From: Granulicella sp.
GTDB lineage: Bacteria; Acidobacteriota; Terriglobia; Terriglobales; Acidobacteriaceae
Direction of reading: 5' to 3'
Assembly (NCBI GenBank): GCA_027452215.1
Contig: DAIDGQ010000027.1
Coordinates: 1-64,000, forward strand
DNA length: 64,000 bases
In this document: positions 6,659 through 14,860 of the stretch, piece by piece
Layout of the letters: every line of letters starts with the position of its first letter
Position numbering within the stretch: position 1 is the first letter of the stretch
The notes under the pieces: generated by a model
What the model saw: only the letters and a program-made list of their open reading frames with translations
Databases searched by the model: none
What the model was told of the DNA's origin: nothing
Translations under genes and position numbers: made by a program

Positions 6659-8581
6659 ATGACCGAGAAGCTAACACGCATCAACCTCCACGGCCGCTTC
6701 AGCACCGCGACCCGCATCGTAGCCGCCTTCGTTCTCTCCGCGGCAGCGGCCTCAGGCCCGGCTGCCTTGGCGCAGGCGCCGCAATCCAACTTTCCTACCC
6801 CCGGTGGAGCCTTTACTCCGGCGTCGAATCTGCAGCTCCCGCCCCTGCCGACCCCGCCCGCCATTACTCCCAATGGCAGCGTCGTCGAGGATGTCATTGC
6901 CCGAATCAACGACCAGATCATTACTCGAAGTGAATATGAGGCTGCGGAGGGTCAACTCCTTCAGGACGCGCGCCAACAGAACCTCTCCGAAGCTGAGCTC
7001 GAAGACCACCTGCACAATCTCCTCCGCGACATGATCGACGAGCAACTCCTCCTCTCCAAGGGCAAGGAGCTCGGCATCACCGGCGACGCCGAGACCATGC
7101 GTGAGCTCGACGACATCCGCAAGAAGAACAACCTCGCCTCCATGGAGGAGCTCGAAAAGGCCGCCGCCGCGCAGGGAGTCTCCTTCGAGGACTTCAAGCA
7201 GCACATTCGCGACCAGATCATCCGCCAGCAGGTCGTTCGCGACGAAGTCGGTCGTCACCTCAACATGACCCACGCCGATGAGCAGGCCTACTACGCCGCC
7301 CACGCCTCGGACTTTACCGTCCCGGAGCAGGTTCATCTGAGCGAGATCCTCATCCCCACGCCCGAAAACGCGTCGGAAGCCGACATCACCGCAGCTCAGG
7401 CCAAGGCCGATGCTGTTGCGGCCAAACTCAAGGCTGGTGCAAATTTTGCCGAACTTGCGAAGACCGCGTCGGGAGGCCCGAATGCTTCTACTGGAGGCGA
7501 TCTTGGTGACTGGAAGCGGGGCGCACTAGGCGACATCCTCGAAAAGGCCACCTTCTCGCTACCTGTAGGAGGTAACACTCCTCCCATCCGCACTCGACAG
7601 GGCTTCGTGATTTTGCACGTCGATGCCCACCAGGCCGCGGGCGTCCCCCCTCTTTCTAGTGTCGAGGACAAGATTCAGGAGGCGCTTTATTTCCAGGAAC
7701 TCCAGCCTGCGTTGCGAGCCTACCTGACCAAGGCCCGTGAAGATGCTTATATGGAAATCGCCAACGGTTTCGTCGATGCTGGCTCGGCCAGAAAACTATC
7801 TGCGCCAGGAGACATCGCTTACACCGCTTATAAGGCGCCAGCGGTCAAAAAGAAGATTAAGGTCAAGCAGCGTGTCGAGCAGGAGCAGGCCAATAAGGCC
7901 CAGGCCGAACTAGCCGCCGCTCGCGAGCGAGTCGCACAGAAGCAGGCTGCCAGGGCTGCCGAGGTCGAGCAGAGGTCAGGCGCCAAGAGCGTTTCAAAGC
8001 CCTATAAACCCAAGAAGACACACCGCGAAAAGATCCGTTACGGTCAGGCACCGCAGCGATCGCTGCCGTCTGGAACAACACAATCTGCGACTGTCACCTC
8101 CGTAGGTGCGCCGATCACAGGTCAGGCCCCCGGCGTCGCCATGTCCCCTACTGACTCCATCACATCCATCACCACCGGTACGGGTGTCGACGCGGATGCG
8201 GATCCGTTTGCCGCCAAGGAAGGTCCTCATAAAAAGACTCGCCTGTCGGCTCACGAGAGTGAGGCGGAAGAGGCGGCCGCCAAGGTCAAGCTAGCCAAGG
8301 CTGAGACCAAGGCCTCCACTCGTCCCATAGCTCAGACCCCGGTTGAGGACGCCACCGAGAAGCATCAGGCCGCCCCCCTCGGCCTCAACGGCGACACCAC
8401 TGTCAAGCCCAAGAAGCGTAAGCGCAAGAAGGGTGACGTCAAGGAGCGCCTCCAAGACAAGCCCAAGCCAGTTGACGCAGCGCCTAGCATCGCACCAACC
8501 GTCAATCCGGACCTCGCTGCGCCGTCCACCGCGCCGTCCACCGCGCCGTCCACTTCCTCCACGACATCACAGCCTCAGTAG
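6659..8581 (+). CDS. SurA-like periplasmic peptidyl-prolyl isomerase with long basic tail
   Basis: The 640 aa protein starts with an export signal (about residues 17-39, ending ALAQA), then a SurA N-terminal-like chaperone region starting VIARINDQIITRSEYE, and one parvulin domain (roughly 220-330) with VHLSEILI, GGDLGDWKRG and GFVILHVDA. It would help outer-membrane proteins fold. From about residue 395 the protein departs from the family: some 240 residues rich in Lys, Ala, Gln and Thr, including KPKKRKRKKGD and a TAPSTAPST repeat near the end. The ribosome site AAGGA (6649-6653) lies 5 nt before the ATG. It is divergent from ctp. Confidence 0.85.
   Translation: MTEKLTRINLHGRFSTATRIVAAFVLSAAAASGPAALAQAPQSNFPTPGGAFTPASNLQLPPLPTPPAITPNGSVVEDVIARINDQIITRSEYEAAEGQLLQDARQQNLSEAELEDHLHNLLRDMIDEQLLLSKGKELGITGDAETMRELDDIRKKNNLASMEELEKAAAAQGVSFEDFKQHIRDQIIRQQVVRDEVGRHLNMTHADEQAYYAAHASDFTVPEQVHLSEILIPTPENASEADITAAQAKADAVAAKLKAGANFAELAKTASGGPNASTGGDLGDWKRGALGDILEKATFSLPVGGNTPPIRTRQGFVILHVDAHQAAGVPPLSSVEDKIQEALYFQELQPALRAYLTKAREDAYMEIANGFVDAGSARKLSAPGDIAYTAYKAPAVKKKIKVKQRVEQEQANKAQAELAAARERVAQKQAARAAEVEQRSGAKSVSKPYKPKKTHREKIRYGQAPQRSLPSGTTQSATVTSVGAPITGQAPGVAMSPTDSITSITTGTGVDADADPFAAKEGPHKKTRLSAHESEAEEAAAKVKLAKAETKASTRPIAQTPVEDATEKHQAAPLGLNGDTTVKPKKRKRKKGDVKERLQDKPKPVDAAPSIAPTVNPDLAAPSTAPSTAPSTSSTTSQPQ
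8519..8554 (+). repeat. Tandem 12-bp repeat in the surA-like 3' end
   Basis: Three consecutive copies of GCGCCGTCCACC, the last differing in the final base. They encode APST units at the C-terminus. In-frame copy number could vary by slippage. Confidence 0.9.
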
Positions 8582-8605
8582 GCTCCATGAGGCTTTCACC
8601 ACCTG

Positions 8606-8640
8606 CAGCGAGGGCCAACCGGTCCTCGCTGTCGTGTTTT
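8606..8640 (+). terminator. Putative terminator after surA-like gene
   Basis: An 8-bp stem CAGCGAGG/CCTCGCTG (8606-8613 with 8624-8631) and a short T-run at 8637-8640. It lies 25 bp after the stop codon and 33 bp before the next start. Confidence 0.6.
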
Positions 8641-8672
8641 GTCCCCCGCCCTGTCGTATCTTGGCTACATAT

Positions 8673-9833
8673 ATGAAAGATTTCTATATCGCCGACGCCG
8701 CGCACTTTGAGAACCAGCCCATCACCAGTTTCTTCTGCGTCGCCGCCATCGGTGCCCGCGACCGCAAGGGAAGTGGCCAGTACCTCGCCCTCACCCTCTC
8801 CGACAAATCCGGCCAATTCGAAGCCCGCATGTGGGACGACTTCGCCGACGCCCTCCAGACCTGCCCCGCCGGCTCCTACGTCAAAGTCCAGGGCCAGGTC
8901 TCTAAATATCAGGGCAAATTCCAGATCACCCTCACCAAGATCCGCCTCGCCGCCGCCTCCGAGATCGACACCGCCGACTTCATCCCCACCACCCAATACG
9001 ACATCCCCGCCATGGCCGCCGAGCTCCGTAGCTACGTCCACGCCTTCTCGAACCCCCACCTCCGCGCACTCGTCCTCGCCTTCCTCGACGACCCCGCCAT
9101 CGGCGCCGCCTTCCTCGAAGCCCCCGCCGCCAAGCGCCTCCACCATGCCTGGATCGGTGGCCTCCTCGAGCACGTCCTCTGCCTCGTCCGCGTCTGCCTC
9201 GCCACCGCGCCCTTCTACCCTGAAGTCGACCCCGACCTCCTCCTCACCGGAGCCATCCTCCACGACATCGGCAAAGTCCGCGAGCTCTCCTGGCGCTCCA
9301 GCTTCGACTACACCCTCGAAGGCCAGCTCATCGGCCACATCTCCATCGCGATGAGCATGCTCAACGAAAAAATCGCCCAACTCAACGCCGCCGCCGCAGC
9401 CGCCATCCAAGTCGACCCCTCGTCACCCCACCCATCTCTCTTCGCCACGACCCCCTCGCTGTCCCCACCGGAATTGTCATCCTTCGCCGCAGGCGGCGGA
9501 TCCGCTTCTCCCGCCACCGAAGCCCAACTCCCGCCGTCCGCGCAGGAGTTCCCGCCCCAACTCCGCCTCCTCATCGAGCACATGCTTCTCTCCCACCACG
9601 GCAAGCTCGAATTCGGCAGCCCCAAACTCCCCATGACCCCCGAGGCCATCCTCCTCAGCGCCCTCGACGACCTCGAAGCCAAATTCCAAACCCTCCGCAA
9701 CGCCTTCGCCGACGCCACCGCCGCCGGCCGCCCCCCCACCGAACCCACCGACTGGGTCCGCTCCATGGACCGCAACCTCTTCAACTCCCATGCCTACCTA
9801 ACCTCCACCAACCCCAAAACCACCAAACCCTAA
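8673..9833 (+). CDS. YhaM-like OB-fold/HD-domain 3'-5' exonuclease
   Basis: The 386 aa protein has an OB-fold nucleic-acid-binding domain at about 15-90 (GQYLALTLSDKSGQFEARMW) and an HD phosphohydrolase domain with HHAWIGGLLEH and GAILHDIGK, as in YhaM/CBF1 RNases that degrade RNA or ssDNA from the 3' end. A low-complexity insert of about 55 Ala/Ser/Pro-rich residues (roughly 245-300) sits between HD helices. The start at 8673 gives MKDFYIAD. The open frame continues back to 8343, but that part overlaps the surA-like gene and is Pro/Arg/Ser noise. The gene ends in a Thr/Pro/Lys tail. Confidence 0.82.
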   Translation: MKDFYIADAAHFENQPITSFFCVAAIGARDRKGSGQYLALTLSDKSGQFEARMWDDFADALQTCPAGSYVKVQGQVSKYQGKFQITLTKIRLAAASEIDTADFIPTTQYDIPAMAAELRSYVHAFSNPHLRALVLAFLDDPAIGAAFLEAPAAKRLHHAWIGGLLEHVLCLVRVCLATAPFYPEVDPDLLLTGAILHDIGKVRELSWRSSFDYTLEGQLIGHISIAMSMLNEKIAQLNAAAAAAIQVDPSSPHPSLFATTPSLSPPELSSFAAGGGSASPATEAQLPPSAQEFPPQLRLLIEHMLLSHHGKLEFGSPKLPMTPEAILLSALDDLEAKFQTLRNAFADATAAGRPPTEPTDWVRSMDRNLFNSHAYLTSTNPKTTKP

Positions 9834-9977
9834 CGCCAGTCCTGCCGTCGGCTCGAACTTAGCCAAAACCCGACTTTTGAGGCAATTGGACATGCGATGG
9901 CGCGAATGAACTGATGCGGACATTCTCAAGTCCAACTTTTGTGGGAGTACCATCGGCACAAGCAGGGGAGCGACGTA

Positions 9978-11768
9978 ATGAGAGGCTGTGGTCAATGGGT
10001 TGTGTTTGCTGTTCTGGGGATGTGCGGTTGCAGTGGTGGTAGCGCGGTAAGCGGAACTCCGCCGCCTCCGCCGCCTCCGTCGACTCTGACGTTGACCGTA
10101 GTTGCGCCCATGGGCGTAACTACCGGTGGACAGAACTGGGTTGTCGCGGGTACGCCTAGCTTTACGTTGCTTGCGACGGGCACCGGATTTACGTCAACGT
10201 CGGTGATTCGCTGGAATGGTACGGAGTTGGCGACGCAGTTTGGCAGTAGCACAGGGCTATCCGCCACCGTTGCCGCAACATTGGTTGCATCGCCTGGAAC
10301 AGCCAGCATCACCGCTTACGATTCTGCGGCCAGTGCAACATCGAGCGCTCTGCCATTCGGCATCGCCTCCCCAGCCGCTGCAACTGCGGGCGTAGTCCAG
10401 ATGATTACAGTTGCTCCTGATGGAACTCCGGCCAACGCCAACAGCCTCGTCGCACCATCCATTAGCGCGACTGGCAGGTATGTGTCCTTTCAATCGGCAG
10501 CCACCAATCTCAGTGCGGGCGTATCCAGCGCTTATCAGCAGATCTACGAGCGTGACACCTGCATCGGGGCACCAACGGGCTGTGTTCCCACCACCATTCC
10601 AATCTCGGTTACCTATGACGGGTCGCCAGTTGATGGTCACAACCGTAATTCCTCCGTCAGCGGAGATGGGCGATATGTGACTTTCGATAGTAGCGCGGGA
10701 AACATACTTCCTAATACAAGTATGTGCAGTAGTACGGCCTGTGTTTTTTTGCGGGATACCTGCATTGGCGTGACTGTAGGCTGCACCCCACAAACTACAC
10801 TAATATCCATCACTGCAGATGGGAATATAGCCAATGGTGGAAATCCCGGAATCAGTCCGGATGGTCGTTACGTAACATACGACTCCAGTTCGGCAAATGA
10901 GGCCCAAAATAATCCGGGTGGGTTACTACAGGTTTTTCTGCGCGATACTTGCAATGGCGCTCCAACTAGTTGTCGCCTAACGACCTATTTGGTGTCACAG
11001 TCATCGGGTGAAGCAATCGGGAATGAGGGTAGTTCTTTGCAAGTTGCTAACACGGGTGGTCGCTATGTGGCTTTTACCTCCTATGCGAACAATCTGATTG
11101 CGAATGATACCAACCTGGGCGATCCTGACCTCTATCTGCGGGACACCTGTCTTGGGGCGTCTACAGGATGTGTCCCCAGCACTACGGAGGAAGATGTTTC
11201 AACCAGTGGCACCCAAGCCGCTGGTGCGTTGGATACTTTTTCGCCCGCGTCGATCAGCAGCAATGGGCGTTTTCTCTCTTTCTCCACGCTTGCCACAAAT
11301 CTCGTTTCCCAGAATGTGAACGGATTTGGCAACGTCTATCTGCGTGACACCTGCAATGGCGTGGCCTCGGGCTGCACGCCAACGACAAGTCTCGCCTCGC
11401 TAGGTAATGACGGTTCCATAGCCAATGCCAGCCAGGACAACACGTCCATCAGCGCGGATGGACGGTTTATAGCCTTCGCTTCACTAGCTTCGAACCTCGT
11501 TCCAGGTGATACTTTTCCCTCTAATGGCTGGAAAGACATCTTCGTCCGCGATACCTGCTTCGGTGCCGGCCCGACGTGTAAGGTGAGCACGGTGCGGGTT
11601 TCCGTGAGCGACTCTCCCTACTTCGCGCAACAGTCGAATGCCATAAACGATTACCCCCAGATCAGCGCCGACGGGCACTACATGGTATTTCTGTCGGCGT
11701 CAACCAATTATTTATCCGCCCCTGGTAATGGATATGACATGGTGTTCTTGGCGAAAACGGGATACTGA
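9978..11768 (+). CDS. Secreted lipoprotein, TolB-like beta-propeller with RDTC repeats
   Basis: The 596 aa protein starts MRGCGQWVVFAVLGMCGCSG, a lipoprotein-type signal with C16 or C18 as the lipidated residue. A seven-proline linker and an Ig-like/TIG-like region (about 55-150) follow. The remainder is six repeats, each with a blade motif such as GRYVSFQSAATNL and a cap motif RDTC-x-G-x4-5-C, giving paired cysteines that could form disulfides outside the cell. WD40/TolB-type propellers are the nearest recognisable fold. AGGGGAG (9964-9970) precedes the ATG by 7 nt. Base composition is more AT-balanced than in neighbouring genes, so acquisition or relaxed codon use is possible. Function is unknown; binding of a polymer or partner is a guess. 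Confidence 0.75.
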   Translation: MRGCGQWVVFAVLGMCGCSGGSAVSGTPPPPPPPSTLTLTVVAPMGVTTGGQNWVVAGTPSFTLLATGTGFTSTSVIRWNGTELATQFGSSTGLSATVAATLVASPGTASITAYDSAASATSSALPFGIASPAAATAGVVQMITVAPDGTPANANSLVAPSISATGRYVSFQSAATNLSAGVSSAYQQIYERDTCIGAPTGCVPTTIPISVTYDGSPVDGHNRNSSVSGDGRYVTFDSSAGNILPNTSMCSSTACVFLRDTCIGVTVGCTPQTTLISITADGNIANGGNPGISPDGRYVTYDSSSANEAQNNPGGLLQVFLRDTCNGAPTSCRLTTYLVSQSSGEAIGNEGSSLQVANTGGRYVAFTSYANNLIANDTNLGDPDLYLRDTCLGASTGCVPSTTEEDVSTSGTQAAGALDTFSPASISSNGRFLSFSTLATNLVSQNVNGFGNVYLRDTCNGVASGCTPTTSLASLGNDGSIANASQDNTSISADGRFIAFASLASNLVPGDTFPSNGWKDIFVRDTCFGAGPTCKVSTVRVSVSDSPYFAQQSNAINDYPQISADGHYMVFLSASTNYLSAPGNGYDMVFLAKTGY

Positions 11769-12026
11769 GCTGTAGGCGACTCTGACGTTGTCAGTGAGCC
11801 GATTACACATCCGCTAAGCATTTGTCGAGCCTACGGATTCCTTTGGCCTCGATCTTACCGGCAGCCATATCTAGGGCCAACCTGAGACAAGCCGATCCGG
11901 ATGCTCACGGATACTTAGCTGGCTCCAGAAATACGGCGTTTGCGCCAACCTCGATTCCGGAGCACGCTTCCAGCCCAGACCACGCGAAGCCTCCCGCCGT
12001 CCGCGCAGTACCCCCTCGCCGCGCTT

Positions 12027-12032
12027 TATAAT
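12027..12032 (+). promoter_or_regulatory. -10 box immediately before aroC
   Basis: A perfect TATAAT whose expected start site (about 12039) is only a few bases before the aroC ATG at 12042. No Shine-Dalgarno sequence is present. The mRNA from this promoter would be nearly leaderless. The -35 region is poor. The 273 bp before aroC otherwise show no gene or clear structure. Confidence 0.45.
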
Positions 12033-12041
12033 CAGTAGCTC

Positions 12042-13220
12042 ATGCTTCGTTTCTCTACAGCCGGCGAAAGCCACGGCGAATCTCTCGCAGCCCTCATCAG
12101 CGGCCTCCCTGCAGGCATTCCCGTCGACCAATCCTTCCTCGACCACGAACTCTGGCGTCGCCAGCAGGGCTACGGTCGCGGAGGCCGCATGCGCATCGAA
12201 CGCGATACCGCCCACATCCTCTCCGGCGTCCGCCACGGCAAGACCATCGGCTCCCCGATCGCCATGACCCTCGCCAACAAGGACTGGAAGAACTGGGAAG
12301 AGATCCTCCCCATCGAGACCGGAGACCCCGAAAAGCACAAGGCCGTAGCCTCCCCGCGCCCCGGCCACGCCGACCTCGCCGGAGCCCTCAAGTACGACTT
12401 CCCCGACGCCCGCTACATCCTCGAGCGAGCCTCCGCCCGCGAGTCCGCCGCCCGCGTAGCCTGCGGAGCCGTCGCCAAAATGCTCCTCCGCGCCCTCGGT
12501 ATCGAGGTCGCCAGTCACGTCACCCGAGTCGGCACCGCCGAACTCTCCCGTGAAGCCTCCTTCGCCGAAATCGCAGCCCTCAGCAGCAGGGAAGAAGTCC
12601 TCCTCGCCTGCGTCGACCCCGAATCCGAAGCCCGCATGAAGGCCGAAGTCGACACCGCCCTCCGCACCGGAGACACCATCGGCGGCATCTTCGAGGTCGT
12701 CGTCCACGGCCTCCCCCCCGGCCTCGGCACCCACGTCAACTGGGACGAGCGCCTCGACGGCCTCCTCGCCCAGGCCGTCATGAGCCTCCAGGCCGTCAAA
12801 GCCGTCGAGCTCGGCCGCGGAGTCACCGCAGCCTCCAGCCCCGGCTCCCAGGTCCACGACGCCATCGCCTATGCCGAAGGCGACGCCCAGCCATTCACCA
12901 AATTTATCCGCGAGCGCAACAACGCCGGAGGCATCGAGGGCGGCATCTCCAACGGCGAAGACCTCGTCGTTCGAGGCTACCTCAAGCCCATCTCCACCCT
13001 CCGCCGCCCCCTCGCCTCCGTCTCCTTCGAATCCCGCGAGGCCACCAAGGCCGCCTACGAGCGCTCCGACGTCTGCGTCGTCCCCGCCGCCGGAGTCGCA
13101 GCCGAAGCCATGGTTGCCCTCACCGTCGCTCGCTGCGTCATCGAAAAATTCGGAGGCGACAGCCTCCGCGAACTCCAGCGAAACTACCAGGGCTATTGCG
13201 CCCAGATAAAATCATTCTGA
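12042..13220 (+). CDS. aroC: Chorismate synthase
   Basis: Converts 5-enolpyruvylshikimate-3-phosphate to chorismate, the last common step of aromatic synthesis, using reduced FMN. The 392 aa product begins MLRFSTAGESHGESL with the conserved GESHG, continues GRGGRMRIERD, and has the RASARESAARVACGAVAK signature and SPGSQVHD. Length is normal. It opens a short-spaced cluster with def, fmt and rsmB on the same strand. AroB of the same pathway is encoded about 7 kb away on the other strand. Confidence 0.97.
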   Translation: MLRFSTAGESHGESLAALISGLPAGIPVDQSFLDHELWRRQQGYGRGGRMRIERDTAHILSGVRHGKTIGSPIAMTLANKDWKNWEEILPIETGDPEKHKAVASPRPGHADLAGALKYDFPDARYILERASARESAARVACGAVAKMLLRALGIEVASHVTRVGTAELSREASFAEIAALSSREEVLLACVDPESEARMKAEVDTALRTGDTIGGIFEVVVHGLPPGLGTHVNWDERLDGLLAQAVMSLQAVKAVELGRGVTAASSPGSQVHDAIAYAEGDAQPFTKFIRERNNAGGIEGGISNGEDLVVRGYLKPISTLRRPLASVSFESREATKAAYERSDVCVVPAAGVAAEAMVALTVARCVIEKFGGDSLRELQRNYQGYCAQIKSF

Positions 13221-13237
13221 CGAAGTCTTTCTGAACC

Positions 13238-13834
13238 ATGCCCACGGACACCAAACTCGACACCGCCGCCGAACGACGCCTCGCCCGCCAAACCACCCGC
13301 GACGCCGTCCGCAAGACCGCCCCCAAACTCCACGAGGTCATCAAGTACCCCCACCCCATCCTCATGAAGAAGGGCGAACCCGTCACCGAGTTCACCCCCG
13401 ACCTGGCCCAGCTCGTCGAAGAGATGTTCGACAGCATGTACGCCGCCGAAGGCATCGGCCTCGCCGCCCCGCAGATCAGCATCTCCAAACAAATCACAGT
13501 CATAGACATCAGCTTTAAAGAAAGACCTGAAGATAAGCTGGTCCTCATCAACCCCGAGGTCATCGACCGCCGAGGCAAGCAGGTCGAAGAGGAAGGCTGC
13601 CTGAGCCTCCCCGAAATCCACGAAAAAGTTCAGCGCGATGCCTGGGTTAAAGTCCGCGCACAGAATGTCAAAGGGGAATTCTTTGAAGTAGAGGGTACAG
13701 AGTTGCTGGCACGAGCCATGCTCCACGAGATCGACCACCTCCACGGGATCCTCTTCATCGACCGCCTAAGCCGCCTCAAGCGAGACCTCGTCCTCCGCCG
13801 CATCAAGAAGCTCCAGAAGAACGGCGACTGGTAA
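13238..13834 (+). CDS. def: Peptide deformylase
   Basis: Removes the N-formyl group from new proteins. The three family motifs are present: GIGLAAPQ, EEGCLSLPE and HEIDHLHG, which supply the metal ligands Cys and two His and the catalytic Glu. The 198 aa protein has about 30 extra N-terminal residues before the usual KYPHPIL start. The gap to aroC is 17 bp. The next gene is fmt, which adds the formyl group; def-fmt pairing is common in bacteria. Confidence 0.97.
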   Translation: MPTDTKLDTAAERRLARQTTRDAVRKTAPKLHEVIKYPHPILMKKGEPVTEFTPDLAQLVEEMFDSMYAAEGIGLAAPQISISKQITVIDISFKERPEDKLVLINPEVIDRRGKQVEEEGCLSLPEIHEKVQRDAWVKVRAQNVKGEFFEVEGTELLARAMLHEIDHLHGILFIDRLSRLKRDLVLRRIKKLQKNGDW

Positions 13835-13924
13835 GCTCTTGCCTTCCATTGCGAGCCCTTCCTTAGCGAGCCCTCGCGTCACACCTTCGCGCCCTTTGCT
13901 TCAAAGCCTTTCCTCTTCCCGCCC

Positions 13925-14860
13925 ATGAAACTAGTCTTCTGCGGAACCCCCGAATTCGCCGTTCCCAGCCTCCAGGCCCTCGTCGACGCGGGCCACGAAG
14001 TCGCCCTCGTCCTCACCCAGCCCGACCGCCCCGCCGGCCGCAAGCTCGAGCTCCACGCCCCCCCCGTCAAGCGGCTCGCCCTCGCCCTCGGCCTCCCCGT
14101 CCTCCAGCCTGAGCGCCTCAAAACCAACCTCGACCTCCGCTCCCGCCTCGAAACCCTCGCCCCCGACGCCATCATCGTCGTCGCCTACGGCCGCATCATC
14201 CCCCAGTGGATGCTCGACCTCCCGCGCTTCGGCAACATCAACGTCCACGGCTCGCTCCTCCCCAAATACCGTGGAGCCGCCCCCATCCAGTGGGCCATCG
14301 CCAACGGCGAAACCGAAACCGGCGTCACCACCATGCTCCTTGACGCCGGCCTCGACACCGGAGATACTCTGCTTTTCCACAGCATCTCCATCCCTCCCTC
14401 CACAACCTCCCCCCAACTCTATCCACAGCTTTCACAGATAGGCGCAAACCTCCTCATCCAAACACTTTCCGGCTTGGAGCAGGGAACTCTTCGCCCCACG
14501 CCACAAGATTCCCACAACGCCACCCTGGCCCCCATCCTCACCCGCGAAGACGGCCGCCTCGACCTCGCCCACCGCACCGCCCTCCAGACCTACAACCGCT
14601 GGCGAGGCTTCACTCCCTGGCCCGGAGCCCACGCGATCTTCCGCGGCAAGCGCTTCCTCATCCACCAGATGCACCCTTCATCGGTTACTTCAACTCTCAG
14701 CCCTAATCAGCTTGATGCCTCAACCTCCGAGCTTCTGGTGGGAGCTGCCAACAACACCCTTCTGGCCCTCGACGAAGTCCAGCTCGAAGGCAAACCCCGC
14801 ATGTCCGGAGCCCAGTTCGCCCGAGACTTCCAACTCCATCCCGGTGAGCATCTTGAATAA
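13925..14860 (+). CDS. fmt: Methionyl-tRNA formyltransferase
   Basis: Formylates initiator Met-tRNA with 10-formyl-THF. The 311 aa protein shows the N-terminal MKLVFCGTPEFAVP, the catalytic HGSLLPKYRGAAPIQWAI region with the conserved Asn/His and SLLP, and LDTGD. The C-terminal tRNA-binding domain starts around 205. Its last codons overlap the chosen rsmB start by 17 bp, so translation is probably coupled. Confidence 0.97.
   Translation: MKLVFCGTPEFAVPSLQALVDAGHEVALVLTQPDRPAGRKLELHAPPVKRLALALGLPVLQPERLKTNLDLRSRLETLAPDAIIVVAYGRIIPQWMLDLPRFGNINVHGSLLPKYRGAAPIQWAIANGETETGVTTMLLDAGLDTGDTLLFHSISIPPSTTSPQLYPQLSQIGANLLIQTLSGLEQGTLRPTPQDSHNATLAPILTREDGRLDLAHRTALQTYNRWRGFTPWPGAHAIFRGKRFLIHQMHPSSVTSTLSPNQLDASTSELLVGAANNTLLALDEVQLEGKPRMSGAQFARDFQLHPGEHLE

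Noticed and set aside
8343-8672. N-terminal extension of the YhaM-like gene
   Set aside because: It overlaps the surA-like gene in another frame, is Arg/Pro/Ser noise and crosses the terminator hairpin.
10500-11600. Repeated cysteine-containing words as a CRISPR-like or tandem DNA array
   Set aside because: Repeats are degenerate at DNA level, unevenly spaced and in frame; they are protein blades.
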